Positions 33,352 to 42,571 are shown, counted from the stretch's first letter. The stretch is DNA of 64,000 bases from Virgisporangium aurantiacum (GCF_016863635.1 NZ_BOPG01000058.1:1-64000); one strand, 5' to 3'. Program-made: numbers and translations. The notes: generated by a model from the letters alone, not told the origin.

Positions 33352-34484
33352 TGCGCGGCCTGTTTCCGGGCCAGGTTCTCGGCGACCTCGACCTCCCAGG
33401 CCTCGATGGCGCGGCTGGTGTCGACCTCGAACTCGTAGCGGGCGACCATGTCGTCGGTGACGTCCTCGATGTCGAGGTAGAACTGTTCGTACCACCGGCG
33501 CAACTGGTACACGGGGCCGTCCTCCGCGCACAGCAACGGGTTGTCGATGCGGCTCTTGTGCTTCCAGATCTCCACGTCCTGCAGGAAGCCGACGCCGATG
33601 AACTTGGCCATCTTGCGGGCGACCTTGTCGGCCGTCTCGGCGTCGAGGCCCGGCATCCGCTTGACGATCGTGCCCCACTGCAGCACGAACGACGTCGGGG
33701 TCACCGGGTAGTGGCAGTTGATGAGCACCGACTCGACCGGCATGCCGTGGTAGTCGTACCGCAGATTGTCGATCATGTACGACGGCCCGAAGTAGGAGGC
33801 GTCGGACTGCAGCGTGATGTTGGTGTTCGCGGTGTACGCCGAGTTGCCGGAGACGTCGGGCCGGGCGCGGGTCTCCAGGTACTGCGAGGCGATGTGGCCC
33901 TCGAGGACGTTCTTGAACCGGGTCGGGAACGCGAAGTGGATGTAGAAGAAGTGCGCCATGTCGACCACGTTGTCGATCACCTCGCGGCAGTTGGCGCCCT
34001 CGATGGTCACCGAGTCCCATGTCCACCGGCTCCACTCGTCGGAGAAGGCGGCCTCGATGCGCGGGATGACGATGTCGGCCGGCGGCGGTGCGCCCTGCGG
34101 GTCGTTCCACACGAACAGTTGCCGGTTCTCCTCCATCGCGAGCCAGGCCCGGGTGCGGGCGCGCGGCGGGATCCGGTGGGCGTACGGGACCTTGGCGCAC
34201 CGCCCGTCGCCGCCCCAGCGCCAGTCGTGGAACGGGCAGGCGACCTCGTCACCCTTGATCGTGCCCATCGTGAGGTCGCCGCCCATGTGGCGGCAGAACG
34301 CGTCGAGCACCTTCAGGTCGCCGTGCGAGTCGGCGAACACGACCAGCTTGGTGCCGAACGCCTCGACAGCGTGCGGGCCGCCGGTGCGGAAGGTGTCGGC
34401 GAGCCCGAGGCAGTGCCAGCCACGCGCGAACCTGGTGGGTGGCGTGCCAGGATCGATGGTCCGCACGGTCTCCCGGTCGTTCAT
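33348..34484 (-). CDS. kshA: ketosteroid 9alpha-hydroxylase oxygenase KshA
   Basis: The product is 378 residues from ATG 34484 with GGAGGG upstream. The Rieske centre is CRH (Cys64, His66) and CPFH (Cys83, His86). The mononuclear iron ligands lie in DNVVDMAHFFYIHFAFP (Asp175, His178, His183) with a later Asp in FLQDVEIW. KshA hydroxylates C9 of androstenedione or androstadienedione, and with KstD this opens ring B. A degenerate KstR site lies 13 bases upstream of the start. Confidence 0.96.
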   Translation of the reverse strand: MNDRETVRTIDPGTPPTRFARGWHCLGLADTFRTGGPHAVEAFGTKLVVFADSHGDLKVLDAFCRHMGGDLTMGTIKGDEVACPFHDWRWGGDGRCAKVPYAHRIPPRARTRAWLAMEENRQLFVWNDPQGAPPPADIVIPRIEAAFSDEWSRWTWDSVTIEGANCREVIDNVVDMAHFFYIHFAFPTRFKNVLEGHIASQYLETRARPDVSGNSAYTANTNITLQSDASYFGPSYMIDNLRYDYHGMPVESVLINCHYPVTPTSFVLQWGTIVKRMPGLDAETADKVARKMAKFIGVGFLQDVEIWKHKSRIDNPLLCAEDGPVYQLRRWYEQFYLDIEDVTDDMVARYEFEVDTSRAIEAWEVEVAENLARKQAAQ

Positions 34485-34497
34485 GAGAGCCCTCCGC

Positions 34498-34511
34498 TGC
34501 AACAGGTTATC
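34498..34511 (-). promoter_or_regulatory. degenerate KstR box upstream of kshA
   Basis: Plus-strand TGCAACAGGTTATC keeps AACnnGTT and fails only at the last base. On the minus strand it reads GATAACCTGTTGCA just before the kshA ribosome site, with GATAAC as a possible -10. Confidence 0.6.
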
Positions 34512-34554
34512 GGCCGACCGGGAAATTCGTCCCGGTCCCAAAGCTCCACCGAAG

Positions 34555-34568
34555 TAGAACGTGTTCTA
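34555..34568. promoter_or_regulatory. palindromic KstR box upstream of hsaADCB
   Basis: TAGAACGTGTTCTA matches the box fully. It is followed by CTATAG, a possible -10 on the plus strand, and lies 38 bases before the hsaA ATG at 34607. Confidence 0.88.
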
Positions 34569-34606
34569 CTATAGTCGCCGACGGAGGCGTCGTGGAAGGA
34601 CATCCG

Positions 34607-35779
34607 ATGAACTCACCAGATGCGGTGATCGAGGCGGTGCGCGAGCTGCTTCCGGTGCTGCGGGACCGCGCGCAGGAGACCGAGGACCGTCGCGCGCTGT
34701 CGGCGGAGACCGTGAAGTCGTTGGCGGAGACGGGATTCTTCCGGCTGCTGCAGCCGGCCCGGTTCGGCGGGTTCGAGGCCGATCCGATGCACTTCTACAC
34801 GGCCGTGCGCCTGATCGCCGGCGCCTGCGGGTCCACCGGCTGGGTCGCGTCGGTGATCGGCGTGCACGCCTGGCAGATGGGGCTCTTCCCCGATCAGGCG
34901 CAGCAGGACGTGTGGGCGGAGGACGGCGGAACGCGGATGTCGTCCTCGTACGCGCCGACCGGCAAGGTGCGGGCCGTCGAGGGCGGCTATCAGATCAGTG
35001 GACGCTGGAGCTTCTCCTCCGGCTGCGACCACGCGACCTGGGTGCTGCTGGGCGGGATCGTGCCCGGCGAGGACGGCCAGCCGCCCGACTTCCGCACGTT
35101 CCTGTTGCCGCTCGGCGACTACGCGATCGAGGACGTCTGGAACACGATCGGGCTGCGGGGGACCGGCAGCAACGACATCGTCGTCGACGACGTGTTCGTG
35201 CCGGCGTACCGGTCACTGAGCTTCAACGACACCGCCAGGTGCGTGTGCCCGGGGCAGGAGCAGAACACCGCGCCGCTGTACCGCATCCCGTACGGCTCGA
35301 TCTTCTCGTATGCGATCACCACCCCGATCATCGGCATGGCCTTCGGTGCGTACGACGCGCACGTGGCGTACCAGCGCCAGCGGGTCCGCGCGGCGTACGC
35401 CGGGTCGAAGGCCGTGGAGGACCCGTTCGCCCAGCTGAAGGTCGCCGAGGCGTCGATCGAACTGGACGCGGCGTGGCGCGCGCTGGAGGGCGACATCCGC
35501 GAGCTGATGGGCCACGTGAACGCCGGCGAGAAGATCCCGATGCGGCTGCGGCTGCGGATCCGCCGCGACCAGGTGCACGGCACCGCACAGGCGATCGACG
35601 CCGTCGACCGGCTGTTCGAGAACTCCGGCGGGCGCGCGCTCGCGGTCGGCACGCCGATCCAGCGGTTCTGGCGCGACGCGCACGCCGGCCGGGTACACGC
35701 GATCAACGACGCCGAACGGGCGCTGGTGATGTTCGGCCGCGGCGAGTTCGGGCTGTCGGTCGCCGACGCGATGGTGTGA
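34607..35779 (+). CDS. hsaA: 3-HSA monooxygenase oxygenase component HsaA
   Basis: The product is 390 residues from ATG 34607, preceded by GGAAGGA. It is a flavin-dependent group D monooxygenase with an acyl-CoA-dehydrogenase fold: LLQPARFGGFEADPMHFYTA near residue 48, ACGSTGWVASVIGVHAWQM near residue 72 and GTGSNDIVVDDVFVPAYRSL near residue 185. HsaA hydroxylates the aromatised ring A of 3-HSA at C4, using reduced flavin from HsaB. It opens the hsaA-hsaD-hsaC-hsaB unit, the same order as in mycobacteria. Confidence 0.95.
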   Translation: MNSPDAVIEAVRELLPVLRDRAQETEDRRALSAETVKSLAETGFFRLLQPARFGGFEADPMHFYTAVRLIAGACGSTGWVASVIGVHAWQMGLFPDQAQQDVWAEDGGTRMSSSYAPTGKVRAVEGGYQISGRWSFSSGCDHATWVLLGGIVPGEDGQPPDFRTFLLPLGDYAIEDVWNTIGLRGTGSNDIVVDDVFVPAYRSLSFNDTARCVCPGQEQNTAPLYRIPYGSIFSYAITTPIIGMAFGAYDAHVAYQRQRVRAAYAGSKAVEDPFAQLKVAEASIELDAAWRALEGDIRELMGHVNAGEKIPMRLRLRIRRDQVHGTAQAIDAVDRLFENSGGRALAVGTPIQRFWRDAHAGRVHAINDAERALVMFGRGEFGLSVADAMV

Positions 35780-35791
35780 GGGGATTCGGTG

Positions 35792-36679
35792 ATGACGACC
35801 GTCTTCGAGGCGACGAGCCGCACGGTGCCCTTCGGTTCCGCCGGCACTGCAGGCTCCTCCGGTGAGGTGCACTACCACGACGCGGGCTCCCCTGATGGGA
35901 CGCCGCTGGTGCTGCTGCACGGCGGCGGGCCGGGCGCGTCGGCGTGGAGCAACTTCGGCCGCAACGTGCCGGTGTTCGCCGAGCGCTTCCACACGCTGGC
36001 GATCGACCAGCCCGGCTACGGCCGGTCGGCCGTCGGCCCGGTGACGGGCCACTACTTCACGTTCGCCGCCGACGCCGTGGTCGCGGTGCTCGACGCGCTC
36101 GGCATCGAGAAGGCGCACCTGATCGGGAACTCGCTCGGCGGCGGCACGGCGGTGCGGTTCGCGCTGAAGTACCCCGAGCGCGCCGGTCGGCTCGTGCTGA
36201 TGGGGCCGGGCGGCCTCAGTCTCAACGTGTTCTCGGCCGACCCGACCGAGGGGACCAAGCGGCTCATGGAGTTCGGCGCGCCGCCCGGACCGAGCCGCGA
36301 GAAGCTCGCCGCGTTCCTGAAGACGTTGGTGTTCGACCAGAAGCTCGTCACCGACGAGCTGATCGAGGAACGCTACGCGGTCGCGAGCGACCCTGCGGCG
36401 CTGAAGGCCATGGCGGCGATGGGCGCCACGTTCCGCGACCCGAAGACGTTCGAGGACGGCATGCTCTGGCGCGAGGCGCACCGGCTGCGCAATGAGGTGC
36501 TGCTGATCTGGGGACGCGAGGACCGCGTCAACCCGCTCGACGGCGCGCTGATCGCGCTCAAGCTCATCCGCAAGGCGCAGTTGCACGTGTTCGGCGGCTG
36601 CGGGCACTGGGCGCAGCTGGAGAAGTTCGACGAGTTCAACCGCCTGGCGACTGCCTTCCTGGAGGGGGACGGGGAATGA
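35792..36679 (+). CDS. hsaD: meta-cleavage product hydrolase HsaD
   Basis: The product is 295 residues from ATG 35792 (an adjacent GTG at 35789 is possible). It is an alpha/beta hydrolase with oxyanion HGGGPG at 43-48, nucleophile Ser114 in GNSLGGG, acid Asp244 in WGREDRVNPLD and His272 in GCGHWAQLE. HsaD cleaves the C-C bond of 4,9-DSHA, giving the C/D-ring acid and 2-hydroxyhexa-2,4-dienoate. The Ser114 numbering equals that of the mycobacterial enzyme. Confidence 0.95.
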   Translation: MTTVFEATSRTVPFGSAGTAGSSGEVHYHDAGSPDGTPLVLLHGGGPGASAWSNFGRNVPVFAERFHTLAIDQPGYGRSAVGPVTGHYFTFAADAVVAVLDALGIEKAHLIGNSLGGGTAVRFALKYPERAGRLVLMGPGGLSLNVFSADPTEGTKRLMEFGAPPGPSREKLAAFLKTLVFDQKLVTDELIEERYAVASDPAALKAMAAMGATFRDPKTFEDGMLWREAHRLRNEVLLIWGREDRVNPLDGALIALKLIRKAQLHVFGGCGHWAQLEKFDEFNRLATAFLEGDGE

Positions 36680-37575
36680 TCCGTTCGTTGGGGTACCTGC
36701 GCATCGAGGCGACCGACGTCGAGGCGTGGCGGTCGTTCGGTGTCAAGGTGCTCGGGATGGTCCTGGGCAAGGGGCCCGATCCGGAGACGCTGTACCTGCG
36801 CATGGACGACTTCCCGGCCCGGCTGGTGATCGTGCCGGGAGACAAGGACCGGCTGCTCGTCTGCGGGTACGAGGTCACCGATTCGGCGTCGCTGGCGCGG
36901 ATCGGGCGCACCCTGGAGGACGCGGGCGTGGCCACCAAGCAGGCGACCGCCGACGAGTTGGCCGAGCGCCGGGTGGCCGAGCTCATCCGCGTCGACGATC
37001 CGTTCGGCAACACGGTTGAGCTGTTCACCGGTGCCGCCCTCGACGACCGTCCGGCGATCAGCCACTACGGCAACCGGTTCGTGACGGGTGACGGCGGTCT
37101 CGGTCACGTGGTGCTGTCTGCGAACGACGACGCGGCCGGGCTGAACTTCTACGGCGGGCTGCTCGGGTTCCAGCTCCGTGACACGATGCGCCTGCCCGCC
37201 GAGCTCATCGGGCTGCCGCCCGAGGCCGGTCCGGTGTTCATGCGGTTCATGGGTCCCGGCCCGCGTCATCACAGCGTCGCGTTCGCGCCGATCCCCGCGC
37301 CCACCGGCATCGTGCACGTCATGCTCGAGGTCGACACGCTCGACGACGTGGGTCGCGCGCTCGACCGGTGCCAGCGGAACAAGGCACCCCTGGTGTCGAC
37401 GCTCGGCCGGCACGCCAACGACAACATGGTCTCGTTCTACCTGCGCACGCCGAGCGGATTCGACATCGAGTACGGCACCGGCGGCCTGCTGGTCGACTCC
37501 GCCACCTGGGTGTCGCGCGAGACCACCGCGCACACCGTGTGGGGACACCGGTTCCTGCGCGGTCCGGCGCATTGA
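36676..37575 (+). CDS. hsaC: extradiol catechol dioxygenase HsaC
   Basis: The product is 299 residues; the start overlaps the hsaD stop (ATGA). It is a two-domain vicinal-oxygen-chelate dioxygenase with iron ligands His144 (GLGHVVL), His214 (IVHVMLEV) and Glu265 (GFDIEYG). It opens ring A of 3,4-DHSA next to the diol to give 4,9-DSHA for HsaD. Confidence 0.95.
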   Translation: MIRSLGYLRIEATDVEAWRSFGVKVLGMVLGKGPDPETLYLRMDDFPARLVIVPGDKDRLLVCGYEVTDSASLARIGRTLEDAGVATKQATADELAERRVAELIRVDDPFGNTVELFTGAALDDRPAISHYGNRFVTGDGGLGHVVLSANDDAAGLNFYGGLLGFQLRDTMRLPAELIGLPPEAGPVFMRFMGPGPRHHSVAFAPIPAPTGIVHVMLEVDTLDDVGRALDRCQRNKAPLVSTLGRHANDNMVSFYLRTPSGFDIEYGTGGLLVDSATWVSRETTAHTVWGHRFLRGPAH

Positions 37576-37580
37576 CCGCT

Positions 37581-38138
37581 ATGGTCATGCCCATGGTGGT
37601 CGACCCGCTGCGGTTCCGCCGCGTGTTCGGTCACTTCTGCACCGGCGTCACGGTGGTGACCACCCTCGACGCCGGTGCGCCGGCGGGCTTCGCGTGCCAG
37701 GCGTTCGCGGCGCTGTCGCTCGACCCGCCACTCGTCCTGTTCTGCCCCGGCAGCGGGTCGGCCACCGGGCGCAGCGTCGAACGGGCCGGCCACTTCTGCG
37801 TCAACGTTCTCGCCGAAGACCAGCGCGACGTGTCGCGCACGTTCGGCACCCGCGGCGGCGACAAGTTCGCCGGGGTCGCGTGGACGCCGTGCCCGTCGGG
37901 CGCCCCGGTGCTCGACGGCGTGCTGGCATGGGCCGACTGCCGCGTCGAGGCCGTGCACGAGGCGGGCGACCACCGCGTGGTCATCGGCCTGGTCACCGAA
38001 CTGGGCCCGGTGCGCGACGCCCGCCCCCTGCTCTTCTATAAAGGCAGGTACACCGGCACCGCCCTCACGTCCCCCCACGACGAACCCGAGCTGGCCGACA
38101 CTCTGCTGTCCTGGCCCCGTCACACCGACTGGATCTGA
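37581..38138 (+). CDS. hsaB: flavin reductase HsaB
   Basis: The product is 185 residues from ATG 37581; ATGs at 37587 and 37593 are equally possible and none has a clear ribosome site. It is a flavin-reductase-like FMN-binding domain: FRRVFGHFCTGVTVVTT, FAALSLDPPLVLFCPG and AGHFCVNVLAEDQRDVS. It supplies reduced flavin to HsaA. It is the last gene of hsaADCB and is followed by an inverted repeat at 38160-38230. Confidence 0.93.
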   Translation: MVMPMVVDPLRFRRVFGHFCTGVTVVTTLDAGAPAGFACQAFAALSLDPPLVLFCPGSGSATGRSVERAGHFCVNVLAEDQRDVSRTFGTRGGDKFAGVAWTPCPSGAPVLDGVLAWADCRVEAVHEAGDHRVVIGLVTELGPVRDARPLLFYKGRYTGTALTSPHDEPELADTLLSWPRHTDWI

Positions 38139-38159
38139 CCCCGCCCGGTCCCCCCGAGT

Positions 38160-38230
38160 CGATCTTGCAGTTGTGCTCGCCTTTTCGTCCGAGTTCGCCC
38201 CGCTTCATCGCGTGCACAACTGCAAGATCG
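38160..38230. repeat. 17-bp inverted repeat after hsaB
   Basis: CGATCTTGCAGTTGTGC at 38160-38176 pairs perfectly with GCACAACTGCAAGATCG at 38214-38230 across 37 bases. It is AT-richer than the flanks and lies between convergent genes. It could be a long-looped terminator, but the arm length and spacing look more like a dispersed palindromic (REP-like) element. Confidence 0.7.
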
Positions 38231-38255
38231 TCCTGGTGACGTGGTGCACGCCGGC

Positions 38256-39848
38256 TCACGCGGGTGGGGTCGGAGGGTCCGGGGGTGGGGTTCGGCGGCC
38301 GGCGTGGGTCGGGTCGGGGGGTGGGTCGAGCGGCGGGGGTTCGAGGCCCCCTTCGAGCGCGGTCGGTGGTGGTGGGGGCCGGCGGCGGATTCGGGACGGG
38401 AGTCTGCGGAGGACGGGGAACAGCGGGGTGAGGGGCTCGACCGGGATGCGGCTCGCGGGGCCGTACCAGCCGGCCAGGTAGACGAACGCGACGAACATCG
38501 CGAACACGAAGTACCACAGAACGTAGCCGCCAGTATCGGGCGTCTCGCGGACGGCGGGGAGCAGTAGTGGCGCGTCACCGAGATGCAGGCGTTCGGCGAG
38601 GCGGTTCAGCACCGGGTCGGTGCCGGGCTTGGCGCTCTCGGTGAACCGCTCCACGGTGTAGTAGTCGCCGCTGACCGACACGAGAAAGCCGGCCAGCGCG
38701 GCGATCGCGGCCACCACGGTCGCGACCCACACGTGCAGCCGTTGCAGCACCACGGCCACGTAGTAGGCGAGCAGCGGGGTGAGGACGGCGAGCAGGCGGC
38801 CGGGCGGGCTCCAGCCGGCCCACCACGTCTTGAACGTGCCCACCGCGAGGACGTAGGCGACGATCGTCCCCAGGATCACGACGTGGCTGGGCAGGACGCG
38901 GCGTTTCAACGCCAGCAGCATGCCCGGCACGGCGATCGCCAGGAGCGGGAAGTGGCTCAGCAGGCCGAACTGGCGGTCGAAGAGCAGGCCCGCGAGTCCC
39001 GTCTGCAACGGGATCTGGAACAGGCCGTCGCCCAGGGCCTCGTTGCCGGGCGCGGGATTCAGGCTGCCGTACCGGGTGAGGTTGAAGATCTCCAGCGCGA
39101 GCAGGATCACCGCCATCGGCGCCACGGCCGGGATGTAGGCGAGTTTGCCGAAGCGCCAGGTGCGGTGGTCGACCCGCAGGATCAGCAGCGCGCCGAGGAT
39201 CACGGCGAAGATGGTGAACCGCCCGTGGATCCACGGCAGGTAGCCGATTCCCGCCGACGCCACCGCAACCCGGATCCACGACGGGCGTCGCCGCAGCACC
39301 GTTCGCACGGCGAAGACGACCGGCAGCGCCCCGAGAGGCTCGATGAACTGCATCGACGCGTACATGTACAGCGGGGTGCCGACGATGAACAGCCCGGTGA
39401 CGATGCCCGCGTACGCCTTGATGATCCCGAGTTCGCGCAGCAACCAGTAGACGTTGATGACGGTCAGCACCGACGCCACGACGATGACGGCGGCCGCGCC
39501 CGCGCGTCCCCACCACTGGAACGGCAACATCCACAGCAGCGGGCCGCCGAAGTTGTGCAGCGGCACCATGACGCCGTCGGAGTTGGGGAACACGTGCATG
39601 TCGATCGGGTCGGGGTAGAAGGCGCGGTAGTCGTCGTTCTTGTATGCCCGCGTGAGGTCGAACGTGTGGTACTTGCCGAGAGCGATGCTCATGATGAGGT
39701 AGTGCGGCTCGTCGCCCCACGGCTTCTCGTTGAGCCGCAACCGCGTCGCGAACGTGAACAGCGCGGTCGCCAGCGTCGCCAGCACCGCGATCACGTGCCG
39801 GTCGCCGAACGTGAAGGTCAGCTTCGGCTCGGTGACGTCGGCTGCCAC
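38256..39848 (-). CDS. GT-C-type membrane glycosyltransferase-like protein
   Basis: The product is 530 residues with about ten membrane segments. The first extracytoplasmic loop carries KPWGDEPHYLIMSIAL near residue 43, where the acidic DEP motif resembles the metal-binding loop of GT-C/PMT enzymes that use polyprenyl-phosphate sugars. The last 50 residues are proline-rich and cytoplasmic. No steroid role is evident and no KstR box precedes it. The acceptor is unknown. Confidence 0.68.
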   Translation of the reverse strand: MAADVTEPKLTFTFGDRHVIAVLATLATALFTFATRLRLNEKPWGDEPHYLIMSIALGKYHTFDLTRAYKNDDYRAFYPDPIDMHVFPNSDGVMVPLHNFGGPLLWMLPFQWWGRAGAAAVIVVASVLTVINVYWLLRELGIIKAYAGIVTGLFIVGTPLYMYASMQFIEPLGALPVVFAVRTVLRRRPSWIRVAVASAGIGYLPWIHGRFTIFAVILGALLILRVDHRTWRFGKLAYIPAVAPMAVILLALEIFNLTRYGSLNPAPGNEALGDGLFQIPLQTGLAGLLFDRQFGLLSHFPLLAIAVPGMLLALKRRVLPSHVVILGTIVAYVLAVGTFKTWWAGWSPPGRLLAVLTPLLAYYVAVVLQRLHVWVATVVAAIAALAGFLVSVSGDYYTVERFTESAKPGTDPVLNRLAERLHLGDAPLLLPAVRETPDTGGYVLWYFVFAMFVAFVYLAGWYGPASRIPVEPLTPLFPVLRRLPSRIRRRPPPPPTALEGGLEPPPLDPPPDPTHAGRRTPPPDPPTPPA

Positions 39849-39912
39849 ATCCCACCCTTCGTCCGGTTACCCAGCGTCGAAGTCTGCCACGGCGCGGTCC
39901 CGGTGCCGCGCA

Positions 39913-39942
39913 TTGACCATGCATTGATCATCAACCTATAGT
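39913..39942 (+). promoter_or_regulatory. promoter of the padR gene with palindromic operator
   Basis: TTGACC at 39913-39918 and TATAGT at 39937-39942 are separated by 18 bases. The GTG start at 39950 follows 7 bases after the -10, typical of a leaderless gene. The spacer holds the perfect palindrome TTGATCATCAA at 39924-39934, a plausible autoregulatory operator. Confidence 0.6.
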
Positions 39943-39949
39943 CCTCCGT

Positions 39950-40282
39950 GTGAAGGGGATGCGTGAGCCGACGTTCCTGATCCTCACCGCGCTGGCCGGT
40001 GCGAGCCGCCACGGGTACGGCATCGCGCGGGAGGTGCGGGAACTCTCCGACGGGCGGGTCAGCCTGCTGACCGGCACGCTGTACACGGCGCTCGACCGGC
40101 TCGTCGCCGAAGGGCTGATCGAGCCCGACCGCGAGGAGGAGGTCGACGGGCGGTTACGGCGCTACTACCGGCTCACCGTCGACGGGCTCGCGGCGGTCAC
40201 CGACGAAACGGCGCGGCTGCGTCACCTCGCCACGGCTGCCGAGGCGCGGCTGCGGTCGGTCCGTCCGAGGCCTGCCTCATGA
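39950..40282 (+). CDS. PadR-family transcriptional regulator
   Basis: The product is 110 residues from GTG 39950. PadR winged helix: FLILTALAGASRHGYGIAREV, then LLTGTLYTALDRLVAEGLIE and RRYYRLTVDGLAAV. PadR proteins usually repress an adjacent membrane or efflux gene. Here the stop overlaps the start of a membrane protein gene (ATGA), the expected partner. Confidence 0.88.
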   Translation: MKGMREPTFLILTALAGASRHGYGIAREVRELSDGRVSLLTGTLYTALDRLVAEGLIEPDREEEVDGRLRRYYRLTVDGLAAVTDETARLRHLATAAEARLRSVRPRPAS

Positions 40283-41367
40283 GCGTGATCGATCCGCTGG
40301 CCCGCCGGTACCGGCGGCTCCTCGTCGCCTATCCGCGCGCCTACCGGCGTGAGCGCGGCGCCGAGCTGCTCGGCGCCCTCCTCGACGCCGCACCTCCCGG
40401 GCGCACCCGGCCGACCCCGCGCGAGGCGGTCGACCTGATCCGCGCCGGCCTGCGGGCGCGGCTCGGCCGCCCGGCCAGCCGCACCGTCGTCACCTGGGCT
40501 CTGCTCGTCGCGACGATCAGCGGCACGTTCGGTGCCGCCTTCGCCACCCGCGCCGCCTGGGAGACCGCGCCGCCGCTGCCCGACGGCGCCGAGGCCCGGG
40601 CCATGGCGGCGGAGATCCTGCCCGGACAGGAGTTCAGCGGCTTCGAGGCGCCGGCCGCACAGTTCACGATGTACGGGTCACCGCTGAGCTGGGACCGGGT
40701 CGGCGAGTTGCTGTGGCCGGACGGCGGCGAGTACGCGCTGTCGGGGATAGGCGGCTCGATCGTCGGCGATCCCGGGCTGCCGGTGGCGGAACTGGCCGGG
40801 CTGGCCCGGCGGAACCTGCGGGCGCACGGCTGGACCGTCTACCCGACGACGACCACGAGCCTCGACGGGTGCGACGGACCGGACTGCCCGCCGGCGCCGT
40901 ACTCCGTCGTCGTCGCGGCCCGGCGCGGTCACACGACGTTCCGGCTGGAGATGTACTCGCCGGACGCGTTGGTCTCGCCGTCGACCTCGGTGGCGTTCCA
41001 GCAGGCGACGCCGGCCGCCGTCTACCCGTTCGGGATCGGCGCCGGCCTGCTCGGCGCGGTGGTCGCGTTCCTGGTGTTCGGCTGGGCCAGCCGGCGGACG
41101 CAGCGGCGCGCGACCGCCGACGCGACGGCGAAGGTGATGCTGGGCGTCACGCTGTTCCTCTGGTGGGTGCCGACCGCGTTCGCGCTGCCGGCGGTCGCGC
41201 ATCACCACGCCGGGGAGGCGCACCCGTCGTGGCATCCGATGTGGGAATGGCTCGGGCAGCCGTCGTTCTCCGGCGTGTTCGTCGTCGGGTGCGGGTTCGC
41301 GCTCGCCGGGTTGGCGGTGGCCGTTCTCGCGGGCCGCGAGCGCGTTCCGGTCGCGGCTATGCGGTGA
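40279..41367 (+). CDS. membrane protein coupled to PadR regulator
   Basis: The product is 362 residues. The N-terminus RYRRLLVAYPRAYRRERGAELLGALLDAA (key part YPRAYRRERG) is a common cytoplasmic prefix of actinobacterial PadR-linked membrane proteins. One helix follows near residue 72, then a soluble extracytoplasmic region of about 150 residues with a CDGPDC pair, then three helices. The role is unknown. It ends 11 bases inside the convergent fadA5. Confidence 0.65.
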   Translation: MSVIDPLARRYRRLLVAYPRAYRRERGAELLGALLDAAPPGRTRPTPREAVDLIRAGLRARLGRPASRTVVTWALLVATISGTFGAAFATRAAWETAPPLPDGAEARAMAAEILPGQEFSGFEAPAAQFTMYGSPLSWDRVGELLWPDGGEYALSGIGGSIVGDPGLPVAELAGLARRNLRAHGWTVYPTTTTSLDGCDGPDCPPAPYSVVVAARRGHTTFRLEMYSPDALVSPSTSVAFQQATPAAVYPFGIGAGLLGAVVAFLVFGWASRRTQRRATADATAKVMLGVTLFLWWVPTAFALPAVAHHHAGEAHPSWHPMWEWLGQPSFSGVFVVGCGFALAGLAVAVLAGRERVPVAAMR

Positions 41368-42526
41368 CGCGTTCGAGGATGGTGGCGGTGGCCATCGCCC
41401 CGCCGGCACACATGGTGACCAGCGCGGTGGTGCCGTCGACGCGTTCGAGTTCGTGCAGGGCGGTGGTGAGGAGCCGGGCGCCGGTGCTGCCGACCGGGTG
41501 ACCGAGCGCGATCGCGCCGCCGTTCACGTTCACCTTCTCCGGATCGGCCCGGTGCTCGCCCAGCCACGACAGCACCACCGACGCGAACGCCTCGTTGACC
41601 TCGAACCGGTCGACGTCGTCGATCTTCATGCCGCTCATTTTCAGGACGCGCGCGGTCGCCGCGACCGGACCGTCGAGGTGGTAGTAGGGCTCGGCGCCGA
41701 CGAGGCACTGCGAGACGATGCGCGCCCGTGGCGTCAGGCCGAGGTCGCGGGCGCGGTCGGCGTCCATGATGAGGATCGCCGCGGCGCCGTCGGAGATCTG
41801 GGACGCCGTGCCGGCGGTGTGCACGCCGCCCTCGACGACCGGCCGCAGCCGCGCGAGGCCCTCCGCCGTGGTGTCGCGCAGCCCCTGGTCGCGGTCGACG
41901 GTGCGGGTCTCGCCGGTCGGCCGGCTGTCGGCGTCGAGGACCGGCGCGGACACCGGCACGACCTCGCGGTCGAAACGCTTTTCGGACCACGCCCGCGCGG
42001 CGTTCGCCTGCGAGCGGACGCCGAACGCGTCCACATCGGACCGCGACAGCCCGCGCCGGGTGGCGATGCGTTCGGCGGCGACGTACTGGTTGGGCAGGTC
42101 GATGCTCCAGGACGCCGGGCGCGGCGTGCCGACATCGACGCCGAGGTTCGACCGCAGCGGCACCCGGCTCATCGCCTCGACGCCGCACGCCACGCCGACC
42201 GTGATGGCGTCGGCCGCGATGAGACCGGCGATCAGGTGCGCGGCCTGCTGCGCCGACCCGCACTGCGCGTCGAGCGTGAGACACCCCGCCTCCGGCGGCA
42301 GGCCGGCGTGCAGCCACGCGGTGCGCGTCACGTTGGACGACTGCTCGCCGGCCTGCGTCACGCACCCGCCGTGGACCTGTTCCACCGCACCGGGATCGAT
42401 GCCGGCGCGCTCGACGAGCGCCCGCTGGGCCGCGCCGAGCAGTTCGGCCGCGTGCAGACCCGCGAGCCAGCCGCCCCGCTTGCCGATCGGTGTCCGCACC
42501 GCCTCGACGATCACCGGCGTACCCAC
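41357..42526 (-). CDS. fadA5: steroid 3-ketoacyl-CoA thiolase FadA5
   Basis: The product is 389 residues from GTG 42526, with GAGGGGG upstream. All thiolase residues are present: nucleophile Cys89 in LDAQCGSAQQA, His343 in GGAIALGHPVG and Cys373 in VTMCAGGAMA. FadA5 performs the thiolytic steps of cholesterol side-chain beta-oxidation. It is divergent from cyp125, as in mycobacteria. Confidence 0.93.
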   Translation of the reverse strand: MGTPVIVEAVRTPIGKRGGWLAGLHAAELLGAAQRALVERAGIDPGAVEQVHGGCVTQAGEQSSNVTRTAWLHAGLPPEAGCLTLDAQCGSAQQAAHLIAGLIAADAITVGVACGVEAMSRVPLRSNLGVDVGTPRPASWSIDLPNQYVAAERIATRRGLSRSDVDAFGVRSQANAARAWSEKRFDREVVPVSAPVLDADSRPTGETRTVDRDQGLRDTTAEGLARLRPVVEGGVHTAGTASQISDGAAAILIMDADRARDLGLTPRARIVSQCLVGAEPYYHLDGPVAATARVLKMSGMKIDDVDRFEVNEAFASVVLSWLGEHRADPEKVNVNGGAIALGHPVGSTGARLLTTALHELERVDGTTALVTMCAGGAMATATILERVTA

Positions 42527-42557
42527 GTAGCGACCCCCTCGCGTCTTTCGCAAAAAG

Positions 42558-42571
42558 TAGAACGTGTTCCT
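42558..42571 (-). promoter_or_regulatory. KstR box upstream of fadA5
   Basis: TAGAACGTGTTCCT has the full AACnnGTT core and a mismatch only at the last position. It lies 31 bases upstream of the fadA5 start. Confidence 0.7.
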
